From positions 1 to 64,000 of the forward strand of contig JAPLQT010000041.1 of the NCBI GenBank assembly GCA_026399515.1: a stretch of DNA of 64,000 nt. The letters are read 5' to 3'. A program made the position numbers and the translations under genes. Positions 17,267-26,088 of the stretch are shown here, piece after piece; positions within the stretch are counted from its first letter, which is position 1; every line of letters begins with the position of its first letter. Below the pieces are notes generated by a model. It was not told the origin of the DNA. It ran no database searches and saw only the letters and a program-made list of their open reading frames with translations. The stretch is from Pseudomonadota bacterium (GTDB lineage Bacteria; Pseudomonadota; Gammaproteobacteria; Burkholderiales; Rhodocyclaceae).

Positions 17267-18859
17267 TCATGGTGTTGTTTCCGCTTGGCGGCGAGTGAAA
17301 TGACCGCGTTGCATCAGCAGCAGCAAAGGCAGTGCGGCCAGCAAGGCAATCCCGAACACCAGGAACAAGCGCTCGAAGGCCAGCATCGCCGCCTGTTTGC
17401 TGACCTGGGCATTGAGCAGCAGCAGTGCCTTGGTCTGTGCCAACGCCTCGGGCGTGCCGTGAGAGAGATAGAGTGCCTTGAATTGCGCCAGGCGCTGCAT
17501 GCTGGCTTCGGAGAACTGGTTCACATGGCGCAGTAGTTCTCCCCGATTGGCGTGCTGGAACTGGGAGTACAGGGTGGCCGAAGTGGCGATGCCAACGCTG
17601 CCGCCCAACTGCCGGGTCAAGTTGTAAAGGCCGCTGCCGCCGGCGATCTGCTGCGGCTGAAGGTTGCCCAACGCCAGGTTGTTGAGCGGGATGAAAACCA
17701 TGCCCAGTCCGATGCCGCGAAGTATCACCGGCACCAGGAAATCGTCCCAGCCGGATTGGGTGGTGAACAACGAATGGCGCCACATCGAGTAACCGAAGAC
17801 AACCGCCCCGATCACCACGAACACCCGCAGATCGATATGGGTCGAGGCGGTCAGGCGCCCCATCAGCGCCATGGTGACGCCGCTGGCAATCGCGCTGGGA
17901 AGTATCACCAGGCCGGTCTCCCAGGCGGTGAAGCCAAGCAAGGTCTGCGCATACACCGGAAACACGAACACAGTCGAGAACAAAGCAGCGCCCACCAGGA
18001 AGGTAAAGAACAACGAAGCGGCGAACTGCGCGTCGTGAAGGATGCGCAAGTCGACTATCGGATGCCCGTGGCGCAATTCCTGGCGCACGAACAGGACCAA
18101 TGCGACGGTGCTGACGACGGCATAGGTGACGATCTCGCGCGAGTCGAACCAGTCGAGCTTTTCGCCGCGCTCCAGCAGGGTTTGCAGGCAACCGACGCCA
18201 ACCGCCAACAGCAGGAAACCGAGGCCGTCGACCTCCTCGGCGCGCGTGCCGTATTTCGAGTCCGGGACGAACATCAGCGCCAACAGCAAGGCCAGGGCGC
18301 CCAGCGGGATATTGATATAGAAAATCCACGGCCAGGACCAGGCGTCGGTAATCCAGCCGCCCAGCGTCGGGCCAAGCATCGGACCGACCATGATGCCCAG
18401 GCCGAAAATCGCCATCGAGGTGCCTGCCTCACGCGGCGGAAACGTCTCGTAGAGCGTCGCCTGCGCCGTCGAGATCAGTCCGCCGCCGCCCAGTCCCTGG
18501 ACGATGCGCCAGAAGACGAGGCCCTCCAGCGACGTGGCGTTGCCGCAGAGAAACGAGGAGAGCGTGAATACCACGATGGACAAGGCGAAATAATTGCGCC
18601 GGCCGATGAAACTGGCCAGCCAGCCGGAGATCGGCAGGACGATGACATTGGCCACTACATAGCCGGTTGACACCCAGGCCACTTCGTCCAGCGTGGCCCC
18701 CAGCGTGCCCATCATATGAGGAATGGCGACATTGACGATGCTGGTGTCGAGCAGTTCCAGCACCGAAGCCAGGGTCACCGTGATGGCGATTACGTAGCGC
18801 TGGGCGTAAATCTCCGCGTCCGTCTCGACACGGCGCAGGGCAGGCAGGATGGACTTCAC
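17267..18859 (-). CDS. emrB: EmrB/QacA-family multidrug MFS exporter (DHA2, 14 TMS)
   Basis: A 530-residue proton-driven exporter with about 14 membrane segments. Motif C-like and DHA2 signatures are visible: LDTSIVNVAIPHMMGTLGA in the first helix region, VSTGYVVANVIVLPISGWLA, and RIVQGLGGGGLIS. It overlaps the membrane-fusion gene upstream by four bases (ATGA), so the two form a tripartite pump with a TolC-type outer-membrane channel not present here. Substrates of relatives are hydrophobic toxic compounds, fitting an organism that handles aromatics, though no specific substrate can be inferred. Confidence 0.92.
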   Translation of the reverse strand: MKSILPALRRVETDAEIYAQRYVIAITVTLASVLELLDTSIVNVAIPHMMGTLGATLDEVAWVSTGYVVANVIVLPISGWLASFIGRRNYFALSIVVFTLSSFLCGNATSLEGLVFWRIVQGLGGGGLISTAQATLYETFPPREAGTSMAIFGLGIMVGPMLGPTLGGWITDAWSWPWIFYINIPLGALALLLALMFVPDSKYGTRAEEVDGLGFLLLAVGVGCLQTLLERGEKLDWFDSREIVTYAVVSTVALVLFVRQELRHGHPIVDLRILHDAQFAASLFFTFLVGAALFSTVFVFPVYAQTLLGFTAWETGLVILPSAIASGVTMALMGRLTASTHIDLRVFVVIGAVVFGYSMWRHSLFTTQSGWDDFLVPVILRGIGLGMVFIPLNNLALGNLQPQQIAGGSGLYNLTRQLGGSVGIATSATLYSQFQHANRGELLRHVNQFSEASMQRLAQFKALYLSHGTPEALAQTKALLLLNAQVSKQAAMLAFERLFLVFGIALLAALPLLLLMQRGHFTRRQAETTP

Positions 18860-19926
18860 TTGGTACTGATGGTCACGAGCACGCTCATGCCCGGCCGCAG
18901 CGGCCGGGCCGGATCGGCGCTCTGCTTGATGCGTATCTTCACCGGGACGCGTTGCACCACCTTGGTGAAATTACCCGTCGCGTTATCCGGCGGCAGCAGC
19001 GAGAAACGCGCGCCGGTGGCGGGGCTCAACGACTCGACCCGCCCTTCGGTCTTGAACCCGGCATAGGCGTCGACGTCGATCTCGGCCGGGGCGCCCACCT
19101 TGAGATCGCCCAGATCGGTTTCCTTGAGGTTGGCGATGACCCAGATGTCGTCCAGCGACACCACCGACAGCAACGGCGATCCGGCCTGCACCAGTTGCCC
19201 CGGCTCGACATTCCGGTTGCTGACGACGCCGGACGCCGGCGCCACGATGCGCGTATCGGCCAACTGATTGGCCGCGAAATCGCGGGCCGCGCGCGCCGCG
19301 TCGACCCTGGCCACGGCGGCGCGCAGCGCGGCGCCGGAGGCCATCACCTGATCGCCCGCCGACACTGCGCTGTCGCGGCTCGCTCGCACCTGTGCCAGCG
19401 AGGCGCGCGCGGCAGCTTCGGCTGAATCCAGCGCCTGCGGCGAGACCATCTTCTGGGCCACCAGTCCGCGCATGCGTTCGAGATCCTTCTGCGCCTTGTC
19501 GGCATTGGCCAGCGCCTGCTCGATCACCGAGTGTGCCGCGGCGGCATTGGCGCGCGCTGCTGCCACTTGCGCCGCCGCCTGGCCGCGTTGTGGCCCGCTC
19601 TCGCCCTCCTTGCCCGCATTGGCCAGCGCCAGTTGTAACTCGGCTTCGGCCTGCGCCAGCTTGGCCCGGTAATCGCGATCGTCGATCTGCGCCAGCAGAT
19701 CGCCGGCCTTGACCGCCTGGTGATCATTCACCTGGACGGCGATGACGAAACCACCCACCTTGGGCATCACCGGCACGATATGCCCTTCGATCTGGGCGTT
19801 GTCGGTACTGACGTGCGACAGTCCCCACCAGACTTTCCAGCCCAGCCAGCCGGCAATGGCGAGGAAGGCGATCAGGAAAACCAGGCGCGGGAGGTTGTTC
19901 TTACGAGGACTGATTGCGTCGTTCAT
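18856..19926 (-). CDS. emrA: EmrA/HlyD-family membrane fusion protein
   Basis: A 356-residue periplasmic adaptor anchored by one N-terminal membrane segment (LPRLVFLIAFLAIAGWLGWKV). A lipoyl-like half follows (GHIVPVMPKVGGFVIAVQVNDHQAVKAGDLL), then an alanine-rich coiled-coil hairpin (about 80-190) and the second lipoyl half (IVAPASGVVSNRNVEPGQLV). It links the EmrB pump to an outer-membrane channel. A GGAG ribosome site stands before the ATG. It lies 49 bases downstream of greB on the same strand, and no local regulator gene (EmrR) is seen. Confidence 0.9.
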   Translation of the reverse strand: MNDAISPRKNNLPRLVFLIAFLAIAGWLGWKVWWGLSHVSTDNAQIEGHIVPVMPKVGGFVIAVQVNDHQAVKAGDLLAQIDDRDYRAKLAQAEAELQLALANAGKEGESGPQRGQAAAQVAAARANAAAAHSVIEQALANADKAQKDLERMRGLVAQKMVSPQALDSAEAAARASLAQVRASRDSAVSAGDQVMASGAALRAAVARVDAARAARDFAANQLADTRIVAPASGVVSNRNVEPGQLVQAGSPLLSVVSLDDIWVIANLKETDLGDLKVGAPAEIDVDAYAGFKTEGRVESLSPATGARFSLLPPDNATGNFTKVVQRVPVKIRIKQSADPARPLRPGMSVLVTISTK

Positions 19927-19975
19927 GGAGGAGCCAATTTTTATGAAGGGGTGGATTGTCGCTTATTCCACCAGG

Positions 19976-20521
19976 TCAATACAGAATTTCGATGATCTCG
20001 ATTTCGCGCAGCCCAACCGGACTCTGAAAACGCACCAGGTCGCCCAGGCGGGCTTTCATCAGGGCCCGCGCCAGCGGCGAGATCCAGCTGATGCGGCCGG
20101 CGGATGCATCGGCTTCGTCGACGCCGACGATCTGGTAACAGGCTTCCATGCCATCGGCATCGATGATGGACACCCTGGCGCCGAAGAACACCTGATCGAG
20201 GTTTTCCTGGCGGCCCGGATCGACCACCACGGCGTTTTCCAGCCGCTTGGTGAGATAGCGCAGGCGTTTGTCGATCTCCCGCAGCCGCTTCTTGCCATAG
20301 ATGTAGTCGCCGTTCTCGGATCGGTCGCCGTTGCCGGCAGCCCAGGAAACCACCTGCACCAAGGCCGGCCGCTCCACCTTGACCAGGTGCTCGAACTCGG
20401 TCCGAAGCCGGGCATGACCATCCATCGTCATGTAATTCTTGCTGCCGGGCGGGAGCGCGGGCATGCCGACGGGTTCGTCGTCGTCCTCTTCCTCGCTTTC
20501 CTTGACGAAGGCCTTGTTCAT
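19976..20521 (-). CDS. greB: Transcription elongation factor GreB
   Basis: A 181-residue factor that rescues backtracked RNA polymerase by promoting transcript cleavage. The N-terminal coiled coil carries the acidic tip in GDRSENGDYIYGKKRLREIDKRLRYL, and the C-terminal FKBP-like domain includes ISWISPLARALMKARLGD. The sequence around GDYIYGKK identifies GreB rather than GreA. The start ATG 20521 gives MNKAFVKE, usual for GreB; longer upstream reading overlaps the divergent azlC. The acidic stretch EEEDDD near residues 10-15 is also typical. Confidence 0.93.
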   Translation of the reverse strand: MNKAFVKESEEEDDDEPVGMPALPPGSKNYMTMDGHARLRTEFEHLVKVERPALVQVVSWAAGNGDRSENGDYIYGKKRLREIDKRLRYLTKRLENAVVVDPGRQENLDQVFFGARVSIIDADGMEACYQIVGVDEADASAGRISWISPLARALMKARLGDLVRFQSPVGLREIEIIEILY

Positions 20522-20564
20522 CGGTGTTTGGTCAAATGCGCTGCGTTTGCAAAGTCGACATTGT

Positions 20565-21296
20565 ATGATGCCGACACTCATGGCGACACCCCATCCCTCC
20601 CTGCCGCCTCGTAGGGCGCTTCTCGCCGGCGCCAACGCCAGCCTGCCGTTGCTGATGGCCGTCATTCCCTTCGGCGTGGTCTGCGGGGCCAGCGCCGCCA
20701 GCATCGGCCTGAGCTTCGGCCAGGCCTTCGCCCTGTCCTGGCTGGTGTTCGCCGGTTCCTCCCAGGTCGTCGCGATGCAGCTCATGGCCAGCGGCGCCCC
20801 GGTGTGGGTGATCGTGCTGACCGGCTGGGTGGTCAACCTGCGTTTCATGATGTACAGCGCGGCGCTGGCGCCGCATTTCCGCGAGCGTTCGCGGGTCGGC
20901 CGCTGGGTTGCCGCTTACCTGCTCACCGACCAGGCCTTCGCCGTCACCCTGGCGCGCATTGCCGAAGGCCGCGAATTACGCGAGACGGCCTGGTTCTACC
21001 TCGGCCTGGCGCTGTCGACCTGGCTGTTCTGGCAGATCGCCAGCGTCGCCGGGATACTCCTGGGCAGTTTCATACCGGCGCGCTGGTCCATGGATTTCGT
21101 CGTCGCTCTGACCTTCATCGCGCTGCTGGTGCCCCTCCTCAACGACCGCCTGATGCGGGCTGCCGCCTTGGTCGGCGGCGTCGTGGCGCTGGCGCCGCAG
21201 CTCCCCTTCAAGCTCAATCTGATGACGGCGGCATTGGCCGGCGCGGCCATCGCCCTGCTCATGGAAAGAATATGGAAACGACCTACGTCTGGCTGA
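20565..21296 (+). CDS. azlC: AzlC-family branched-chain amino acid exporter, large subunit
   Basis: About 243 residues with several membrane helices, matching the AzlC/YgaZ family that with AzlD/YgaH exports valine and similar amino acids. Characteristic stretches are MAVIPFGVVCGASA, LVFAGSSQVVAMQLM and WVVNLRFMMYSAALAPHF. Start choice is uncertain: ATG 20565, 20568 and 20580 are all in frame, and no strong ribosome site separates them. It overlaps azlD by 25 bases. The gene is divergent from greB with about 43 bases between starts. Confidence 0.9.
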   Translation: MMPTLMATPHPSLPPRRALLAGANASLPLLMAVIPFGVVCGASAASIGLSFGQAFALSWLVFAGSSQVVAMQLMASGAPVWVIVLTGWVVNLRFMMYSAALAPHFRERSRVGRWVAAYLLTDQAFAVTLARIAEGRELRETAWFYLGLALSTWLFWQIASVAGILLGSFIPARWSMDFVVALTFIALLVPLLNDRLMRAAALVGGVVALAPQLPFKLNLMTAALAGAAIALLMERIWKRPTSG

Positions 21297-21607
21297 TCAT
21301 CCTGACCCTGGCGGCCGCCACCTTCGCCACCCGCCTGTCCTTCATGGGCCTTCTCGCCCATGTCCAACTGCCGCGGCTGTGGCAGCGGGCTTTGTCCTAT
21401 GTGCCGCCGGCCATCCTCGCCGCGATCATCGCACCACAGGTATTTCCCGTCGTCCAGAATTTGCCGACATTCGACAGTCCGCGCCTGATCGCGGCCCTGG
21501 TCGCCTTCGCCGTCGCCTTCCACACCCGCAGCACCCTGGCCACGGTCTGTGTCGGCATGCTGGTGCTGTGGGGTTTGCAGGCGGTGGGAGGGGTAGGTGC
21601 GGGTTGA
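21272..21607 (+). CDS. azlD: AzlD-family branched-chain amino acid exporter, small subunit
   Basis: A 111-residue membrane protein with four predicted helices, the usual AzlD/YgaH size. Family features are ATRLSFMGLL near the N-terminus and RALSYVPPAILAAIIAP in the second helix. The ATG at 21272 lies inside the end of azlC in another frame, a coupling arrangement normal for this pair. Confidence 0.88.
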   Translation: METTYVWLIILTLAAATFATRLSFMGLLAHVQLPRLWQRALSYVPPAILAAIIAPQVFPVVQNLPTFDSPRLIAALVAFAVAFHTRSTLATVCVGMLVLWGLQAVGGVGAG

Positions 21608-21645
21608 GGGTTGCCAAGTGTGCTAGGCGCGCATAATATTCGCCC

Positions 21646-21855
21646 ATGGATACCGCAGACTCCCCCGAACAGCTAAAAGCCCGGCTGCAAGAGCTGGCTG
21701 TCGAGCACCGCGATCTCGACGACGCCATCGCCCAGCTCATTGCTACGCCGCCCATGGATGAACTGCTGCTGCGCCGCCTGAAGAAACGAAAATTGAACTT
21801 GAAAGACCGCATCACCCTGATCGAACGCATGCTGGATCCGGACGATCTCGCCTGA
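21646..21855 (+). CDS. YdcH-like DUF465 small protein
   Basis: A 69-residue protein matching the DUF465/YdcH family: a helical hairpin with EHRDLDDAIAQL in the first helix and LLLRRLKKRKLNLKDRI in the second. Function is unknown in the family. A CATAAT box (21632-21637) ends only eight bases before the ATG and there is no clear ribosome site, so a leaderless or near-leaderless transcript is possible. metY follows 21 bases downstream on the same strand. Confidence 0.82.
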   Translation: MDTADSPEQLKARLQELAVEHRDLDDAIAQLIATPPMDELLLRRLKKRKLNLKDRITLIERMLDPDDLA

Positions 21856-21876
21856 CCGCTGCCTGATTTAGCTCCG

Positions 21877-23172
21877 ATGGCCGATCCCAAGTCTTACGGT
21901 TTAGACACGCTGAGCCTGCACGCCGGCCAGGTTCCGGACACCCAGTACGGCGCCCGTGCCACCCCGATCTACCTGACCACCTCCTTCGTCTTCAAGGACA
22001 GCGACCAGGCCGCCGCGCTGTTCAACATGGAGCGCGCAGGCCACGTCTATTCGCGCATCTCCAACCCCACCAACGCAGTGCTGGAAGAGCGCATCGCCGC
22101 CCTCGAAGGCGGCGTCGGCGCCATCGCCACGGCCTCGGGTCAGGCCGCGCTGCACCTCTCTATTTGCACGCTGATGGGCGCCGGCAGTCACATCGTGGCA
22201 TCGCGCGCGCTCTACGGCGGTTCGCACAACCTGCTGGAATACACCCTGCCGCGCTTCGGCATCGAGACCAGCTTCGTCAATCCGCGCGACCTCGACGGCA
22301 TACGCGCGGCGATCCGCCCAAACACCCGGCTGATATTCGGCGAGACGCTGGGCAACCCCGGACTCGACGTGCTCGACGTGCCGCGCGTCGCCGACATCGC
22401 CCACGCCCACGGCCTGCCCTTGCTGGTCGATGCCACGTTCACCACGCCCTGTCTGATGCAACCGCTGGAACTGGGCGCCGATCTGCTCTTCCATTCCGCC
22501 ACTAAGTTCCTCGGCGGCCACGGCGTCGCCATCGGTGGCCTGCTGGTCGATGGCGGCAGCTTCGATTGGGAAAAATCCGGCAAGTTTCCGACGCTGACCG
22601 AGCCCTACGTCGGCTTCCACGGCATGGATTTCGCCGAGGAATCGACCGTTGCGGCTTTCCTGCTGCGCGCCCGCCGCGAAGGCCTGCGCGACTTCGGCGC
22701 CTGCATGTCGCCGCTCACCGCCTTCCAGTTGCTCCAAGGCATCGAGACCCTGCCGCTGCGCATGGCGCGCCACGTCGAGAATACACGCAAGATCGTGGCG
22801 CATCTCGCCGCCCATGCCGCGGTGGAATCCATCTCCTACCCGGAACTGCCCGACCACCCCGACCACGAACTGGCCCAGCGGCTGCTGCCCAAGGGTTGCG
22901 GCGCGGTGTTCAGCTTTGTGCTGAAAGGTGGACGTCCCGCCGGCAAGCGCTTCATCGAGAACCTGCGCGTCTTCTCGCACCTGGCCAACGTCGGCGACGC
23001 CAAGTCCCTGGTGATCCACCCGGCCAGCACCACCCACTTCCGCATGAGCGCCGAAGCGCTGGCCGCCGCAGGCATCTTTGAGGGCACGGTACGCCTGTCG
23101 ATCGGATTGGAGGATGCCGGCGACCTGATCGAAGACCTGAACCGCGGCCTGCATGCGGCGGCCAAGGCATAG
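21877..23172 (+). CDS. metY: O-acetylhomoserine aminocarboxypropyltransferase / sulfhydrylase
   Basis: A 431-residue PLP enzyme of the Cys/Met metabolism class, making homocysteine from O-acetylhomoserine and sulfide. The PLP lysine is Lys210 in FHSATKFLGGHG; other family marks are YSRISNPTNAVLEERIAALEGG (split here at about 58-79) and VDATFTTPCLMQP. The 425-435 residue length and the central insertion favour MetY over the shorter MetB/MetZ/MetC enzymes, though MetZ activity cannot be excluded. It is followed after three bases by an alpha/beta hydrolase gene, likely the same operon. Confidence 0.88.
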   Translation: MADPKSYGLDTLSLHAGQVPDTQYGARATPIYLTTSFVFKDSDQAAALFNMERAGHVYSRISNPTNAVLEERIAALEGGVGAIATASGQAALHLSICTLMGAGSHIVASRALYGGSHNLLEYTLPRFGIETSFVNPRDLDGIRAAIRPNTRLIFGETLGNPGLDVLDVPRVADIAHAHGLPLLVDATFTTPCLMQPLELGADLLFHSATKFLGGHGVAIGGLLVDGGSFDWEKSGKFPTLTEPYVGFHGMDFAEESTVAAFLLRARREGLRDFGACMSPLTAFQLLQGIETLPLRMARHVENTRKIVAHLAAHAAVESISYPELPDHPDHELAQRLLPKGCGAVFSFVLKGGRPAGKRFIENLRVFSHLANVGDAKSLVIHPASTTHFRMSAEALAAAGIFEGTVRLSIGLEDAGDLIEDLNRGLHAAAKA

Positions 23173-23175
23173 CGC

Positions 23176-23994
23176 ATGGAACTGAGCGTCAACGGCCTTG
23201 CCAGCTATGCCTATACCGGAGGCAAGGTACTCAACCCCGCACGGGACGCCGCGCTGCCGGCGGTGGTATTCATTCACGGCGCCGAACTCGATCACTCCTG
23301 CTGGGGCCTGCAAAGCCGCTGGTTCGCCCACCACGGCTTTGCCACGTTGGCGGTCGACCTGCCCGGTCATGGCCGTAGCGCGGGAGCGCCGCTGTCGAGC
23401 ATCGCGGAAATGGCGGCCTGGGTCATCGCCCTGCTCGATGCCGCCGGCATTGCCAAGGCGGCGCTGGTGGGCCACAGCATGGGCTCGCTGGCGGCGCTCG
23501 AAGCGGCGGCCAGGTTTCCCGATCGCGTCAGCCGCATCGCCCTGCTCGGCAATGCGACCCCTATGCCGGTCTCCAAGTCCCTGCTGGATGCCGCTCGCGA
23601 CGACACGAGCCGCGCCGAGGCCATGATCAATGCCTGGTCGCACAGCCCGCATGGCCACATCGGCGGCAACACGGCACCGGGAATGTGGCTATACGGCGCC
23701 GGCCGCCGCCTGATGGCGCGCGCCGAACGCGGCGTGTTGTTCAACGACCTTTCGGCCTGCAACAATTATGCGCAAGGCCTGGAACAAGCCACCCGCGTTC
23801 GCTGCCCGGCCTTGGTGTTGAGCGGCAACCGCGACCAGATGACCTCGCTCAAGGCCGCGCAGAATCTTGCCAAGACGCTACCCGACGGGCACCTACAGGT
23901 GCTGCCCGGCGCCGGCCACGCCATGATGGCCGAGCAACCCGACGCGGTCCTCGATGCCTTGCGCGCATTCCTGGTGGAAACGCAGGCAGCTTGA
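23176..23994 (+). CDS. Alpha/beta-fold hydrolase
   Basis: A 272-residue alpha/beta hydrolase. The oxyanion-hole region is [15 protein letters not shown], the nucleophile elbow is GHSMGS with Ser101, the acid is in [11 protein letters not shown] and the terminal histidine in [10 protein letters not shown]. Substrate is not predictable. It starts three bases after metY. The MetX acetyltransferases share this fold but are longer and have different motifs, so MetX is unlikely. Confidence 0.82.
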   Translation: MELSVNGLASYAYTGGKVLNPARDAALPAVVFIHGAELDHSCWGLQSRWFAHHGFATLAVDLPGHGRSAGAPLSSIAEMAAWVIALLDAAGIAKAALVGHSMGSLAALEAAARFPDRVSRIALLGNATPMPVSKSLLDAARDDTSRAEAMINAWSHSPHGHIGGNTAPGMWLYGAGRRLMARAERGVLFNDLSACNNYAQGLEQATRVRCPALVLSGNRDQMTSLKAAQNLAKTLPDGHLQVLPGAGHAMMAEQPDAVLDALRAFLVETQAA

Positions 23995-24019
23995 GCCCGC
24001 AGTCGCCCCGAGGTCACCG

Positions 24020-24751
24020 ATGGAATTGGTACGCATCTCCAAGCTGATGTCCGAACAGGGCATCTGCTCGCGCCGCGAGGCCGACAGCTATATCGAGCGG
24101 GGCTGGGTGTTCGTCGATGGCGAACGCGTCACCGAACTGGGCAGCCGCGCCTATCCCAACCAGAAGATCAGCCTCGACAAGGCCGCGCAGACCAGCCAGA
24201 ACTCGCGGGTCACCCTCCTCCTCAACAAGCCGATCGGCTATGTCTCGGGGCAGGCCGAGCACAACTACCAGCCCGCCGTGACGTTGATCAAGGCCGAATC
24301 CCGTTACAGCGAAGATCGTTCGCCGCAGCGTTTCAGCCCGGCCCAGTTGAAAGGCTTGGCGCCCGCCGGACGCCTCGACATCGACTCGACCGGCCTGCTG
24401 GTGCTGACCCAGGATGGACGCATCGCCAAACAGTTGATCGGCGAGGACTCCGGAATCGACAAGGAATATCTGGTGCGCGTCGAAGGCCAACTGTCGGAAA
24501 GCAATCTGGCGCTGTTGAATTTCGGCCTGAGCCTGGACGGCAAGACCCTCAAGCCGGCCCAGGTCGGCTGGCAGAACGACGATCAGTTGCGCTTTGTGCT
24601 GCGTGAAGGCAAGAAGCGCCAGATCCGCCGCATGTGCGAACTGGTCGGATTGAAAGTCACCGGCTTGAAGCGCATTCGAATCGGCAAAGTCATGCTGGGC
24701 GACTTGCCCATAGGGAAATGGCGTTACCTGCGTGCCGACGAGCGTTTTTGA
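24020..24751 (+). CDS. rluF: 23S rRNA pseudouridine synthase RluF-like
   Basis: A 243-residue enzyme converting a uridine of 23S rRNA (U2604 in E. coli) to pseudouridine. An N-terminal S4 RNA-binding domain ([25 protein letters not shown]) precedes the RsuA-family catalytic domain, whose aspartate is Asp120 in [32 protein letters not shown] is the second signature. The frame is open upstream, but ATG 24020 begins the S4 domain. The last 28 bases overlap the 3' end of the convergent MFS gene. Confidence 0.9.
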   Translation: MELVRISKLMSEQGICSRREADSYIERGWVFVDGERVTELGSRAYPNQKISLDKAAQTSQNSRVTLLLNKPIGYVSGQAEHNYQPAVTLIKAESRYSEDRSPQRFSPAQLKGLAPAGRLDIDSTGLLVLTQDGRIAKQLIGEDSGIDKEYLVRVEGQLSESNLALLNFGLSLDGKTLKPAQVGWQNDDQLRFVLREGKKRQIRRMCELVGLKVTGLKRIRIGKVMLGDLPIGKWRYLRADERF

Positions 24752-25947
24752 ACGGTCAGCACCGTGAATATCGCCAGCGTCTGCAACAGCGCCACGCCGC
24801 CTATCACGGTTGAAATCTGTCCGGCATCCATGAGTGGGCCAAACACCAGCGGCGCAAACACGAAACCCACGTCGCCGCCGGAATAGACGAAGCCATAAAT
24901 CCGCCCATAGCCTTGCGATCCCATCGCCACCAGCGACGCCTTGCGGATCATCAGGTCGCGTGAAGGCGCGGCTATGCCCACGCAAAAACCCATCCCGGCC
25001 ATCAAGGCCAGGATGCTCCATTCCGGCGGTATGGCCGAGGCCAGCAGACCGGCGACCACAGCCGCCAGGCCCAGGCTGACGACGATCACGCGCATCTCGG
25101 ACTCCCCGCGCCCGGCAAGAAATCCGCCGAAGACGATGCCGCAGGCGCTGCCGACCATATACACCGTCAGGGCGGAGGTTGCGGTCGCCAGGGAAAGCGC
25201 ATACAACCTGTTCAGGATCGTCGGCGAAAAGTTCTGTAGGACCCCGAGCGCCATGGTGGTCAGCAGAAAAAAGAAAAAGCACAGCCACACCACGCGGACC
25301 TTCAGGAATTCCAGGTCGATGGGTTTATCCGCCGCCTGTCCGGCCCGCGCCGGCAAATCGTCTACCGCAATCGAGCGTCGCTGCCAGTACAACAGCAGCA
25401 GCATGGCAAACCCCCAGCCACCCGCTGCGAATCCGGCTGCATGCCAGCCTGCCGTGCCGGCGATTCCGGCCATGGTCAATGGCGCCGCTGCCCAGCCGAG
25501 ATTTCCGCTCAAGCCATGTGCCGAGAAGGCGTGGCCGAGCCGGGCCGGCGTGACGCGACGGTTGAGGATGGTGAAATCGACCGGATGAAACACGCTGTTG
25601 CCCAGACCCGCCAGGCCCGCCGCGCAGAGCAGCATCTGATAACTCTGCGCCAAGCCGAGTGCGATTCCGGATAGTCCAAGCAAGCCCATGCCCCAGAACA
25701 GCACGCGCAGCGGGCCGATGCGGTCGACGAGGAAGCCCGACAAGGCCTGGCCGATACCCGAGATCAAGAAAAAGACGCTCATCAGAAAACCGGCCTGGGT
25801 GAAGCTCAGCGAGAATTCCGGCATCAGCCAGGGAAACAACGGCGGCAGCATCAGATGGAAGAAATGCGAAGTGCCGTGCGCCAGGCCGACCAGGGAGATC
25901 GTCGAATAATCGCTACGGGCGGCAGGATCGATAACAACAGCGGTCAT
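24724..25947 (-). CDS. MFS transporter, fosmidomycin-resistance-like subfamily
   Basis: A 407-residue carrier with 12 predicted membrane segments. The opening [24 protein letters not shown] and the region [14 protein letters not shown] resemble the Fsr/YnfM-like group. The loop [13 protein letters not shown] carries the MFS motif A position. Substrate is unknown. It is divergent from an exported phosphoesterase across a spacer containing two 18-base direct repeats, and its 3' end overlaps rluF. Confidence 0.85.
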   Translation of the reverse strand: MTAVVIDPAARSDYSTISLVGLAHGTSHFFHLMLPPLFPWLMPEFSLSFTQAGFLMSVFFLISGIGQALSGFLVDRIGPLRVLFWGMGLLGLSGIALGLAQSYQMLLCAAGLAGLGNSVFHPVDFTILNRRVTPARLGHAFSAHGLSGNLGWAAAPLTMAGIAGTAGWHAAGFAAGGWGFAMLLLLYWQRRSIAVDDLPARAGQAADKPIDLEFLKVRVVWLCFFFFLLTTMALGVLQNFSPTILNRLYALSLATATSALTVYMVGSACGIVFGGFLAGRGESEMRVIVVSLGLAAVVAGLLASAIPPEWSILALMAGMGFCVGIAAPSRDLMIRKASLVAMGSQGYGRIYGFVYSGGDVGFVFAPLVFGPLMDAGQISTVIGGVALLQTLAIFTVLTVQKRSSARR

Positions 25948-25980
25948 GGTGGAATAATTTTCGCTCCGGATTGCGCACTA

Positions 25981-26016
25981 TACCCTCTGGGGCACACGTA
26001 CCCTCTGGGGCACGCG
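25981..26016. repeat. Two 18-base tandem direct repeats in a divergent spacer
   Basis: Units at 25981-25998 and 25999-26016 (TACCCTCTGGGGCACACG and TACCCTCTGGGGCACGCG) differ at one base; a third partial start TACC follows. They lie between the MFS gene and the phosphoesterase gene, where an operator would be expected. A plain duplication is equally possible. Confidence 0.6.
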
Positions 26017-26088
26017 TACCGTCTCGATGGTGATCAACGACGTTGTTGTTGCTATCATCCCAACTTCCCATCTTCGGAACTTGCGATC

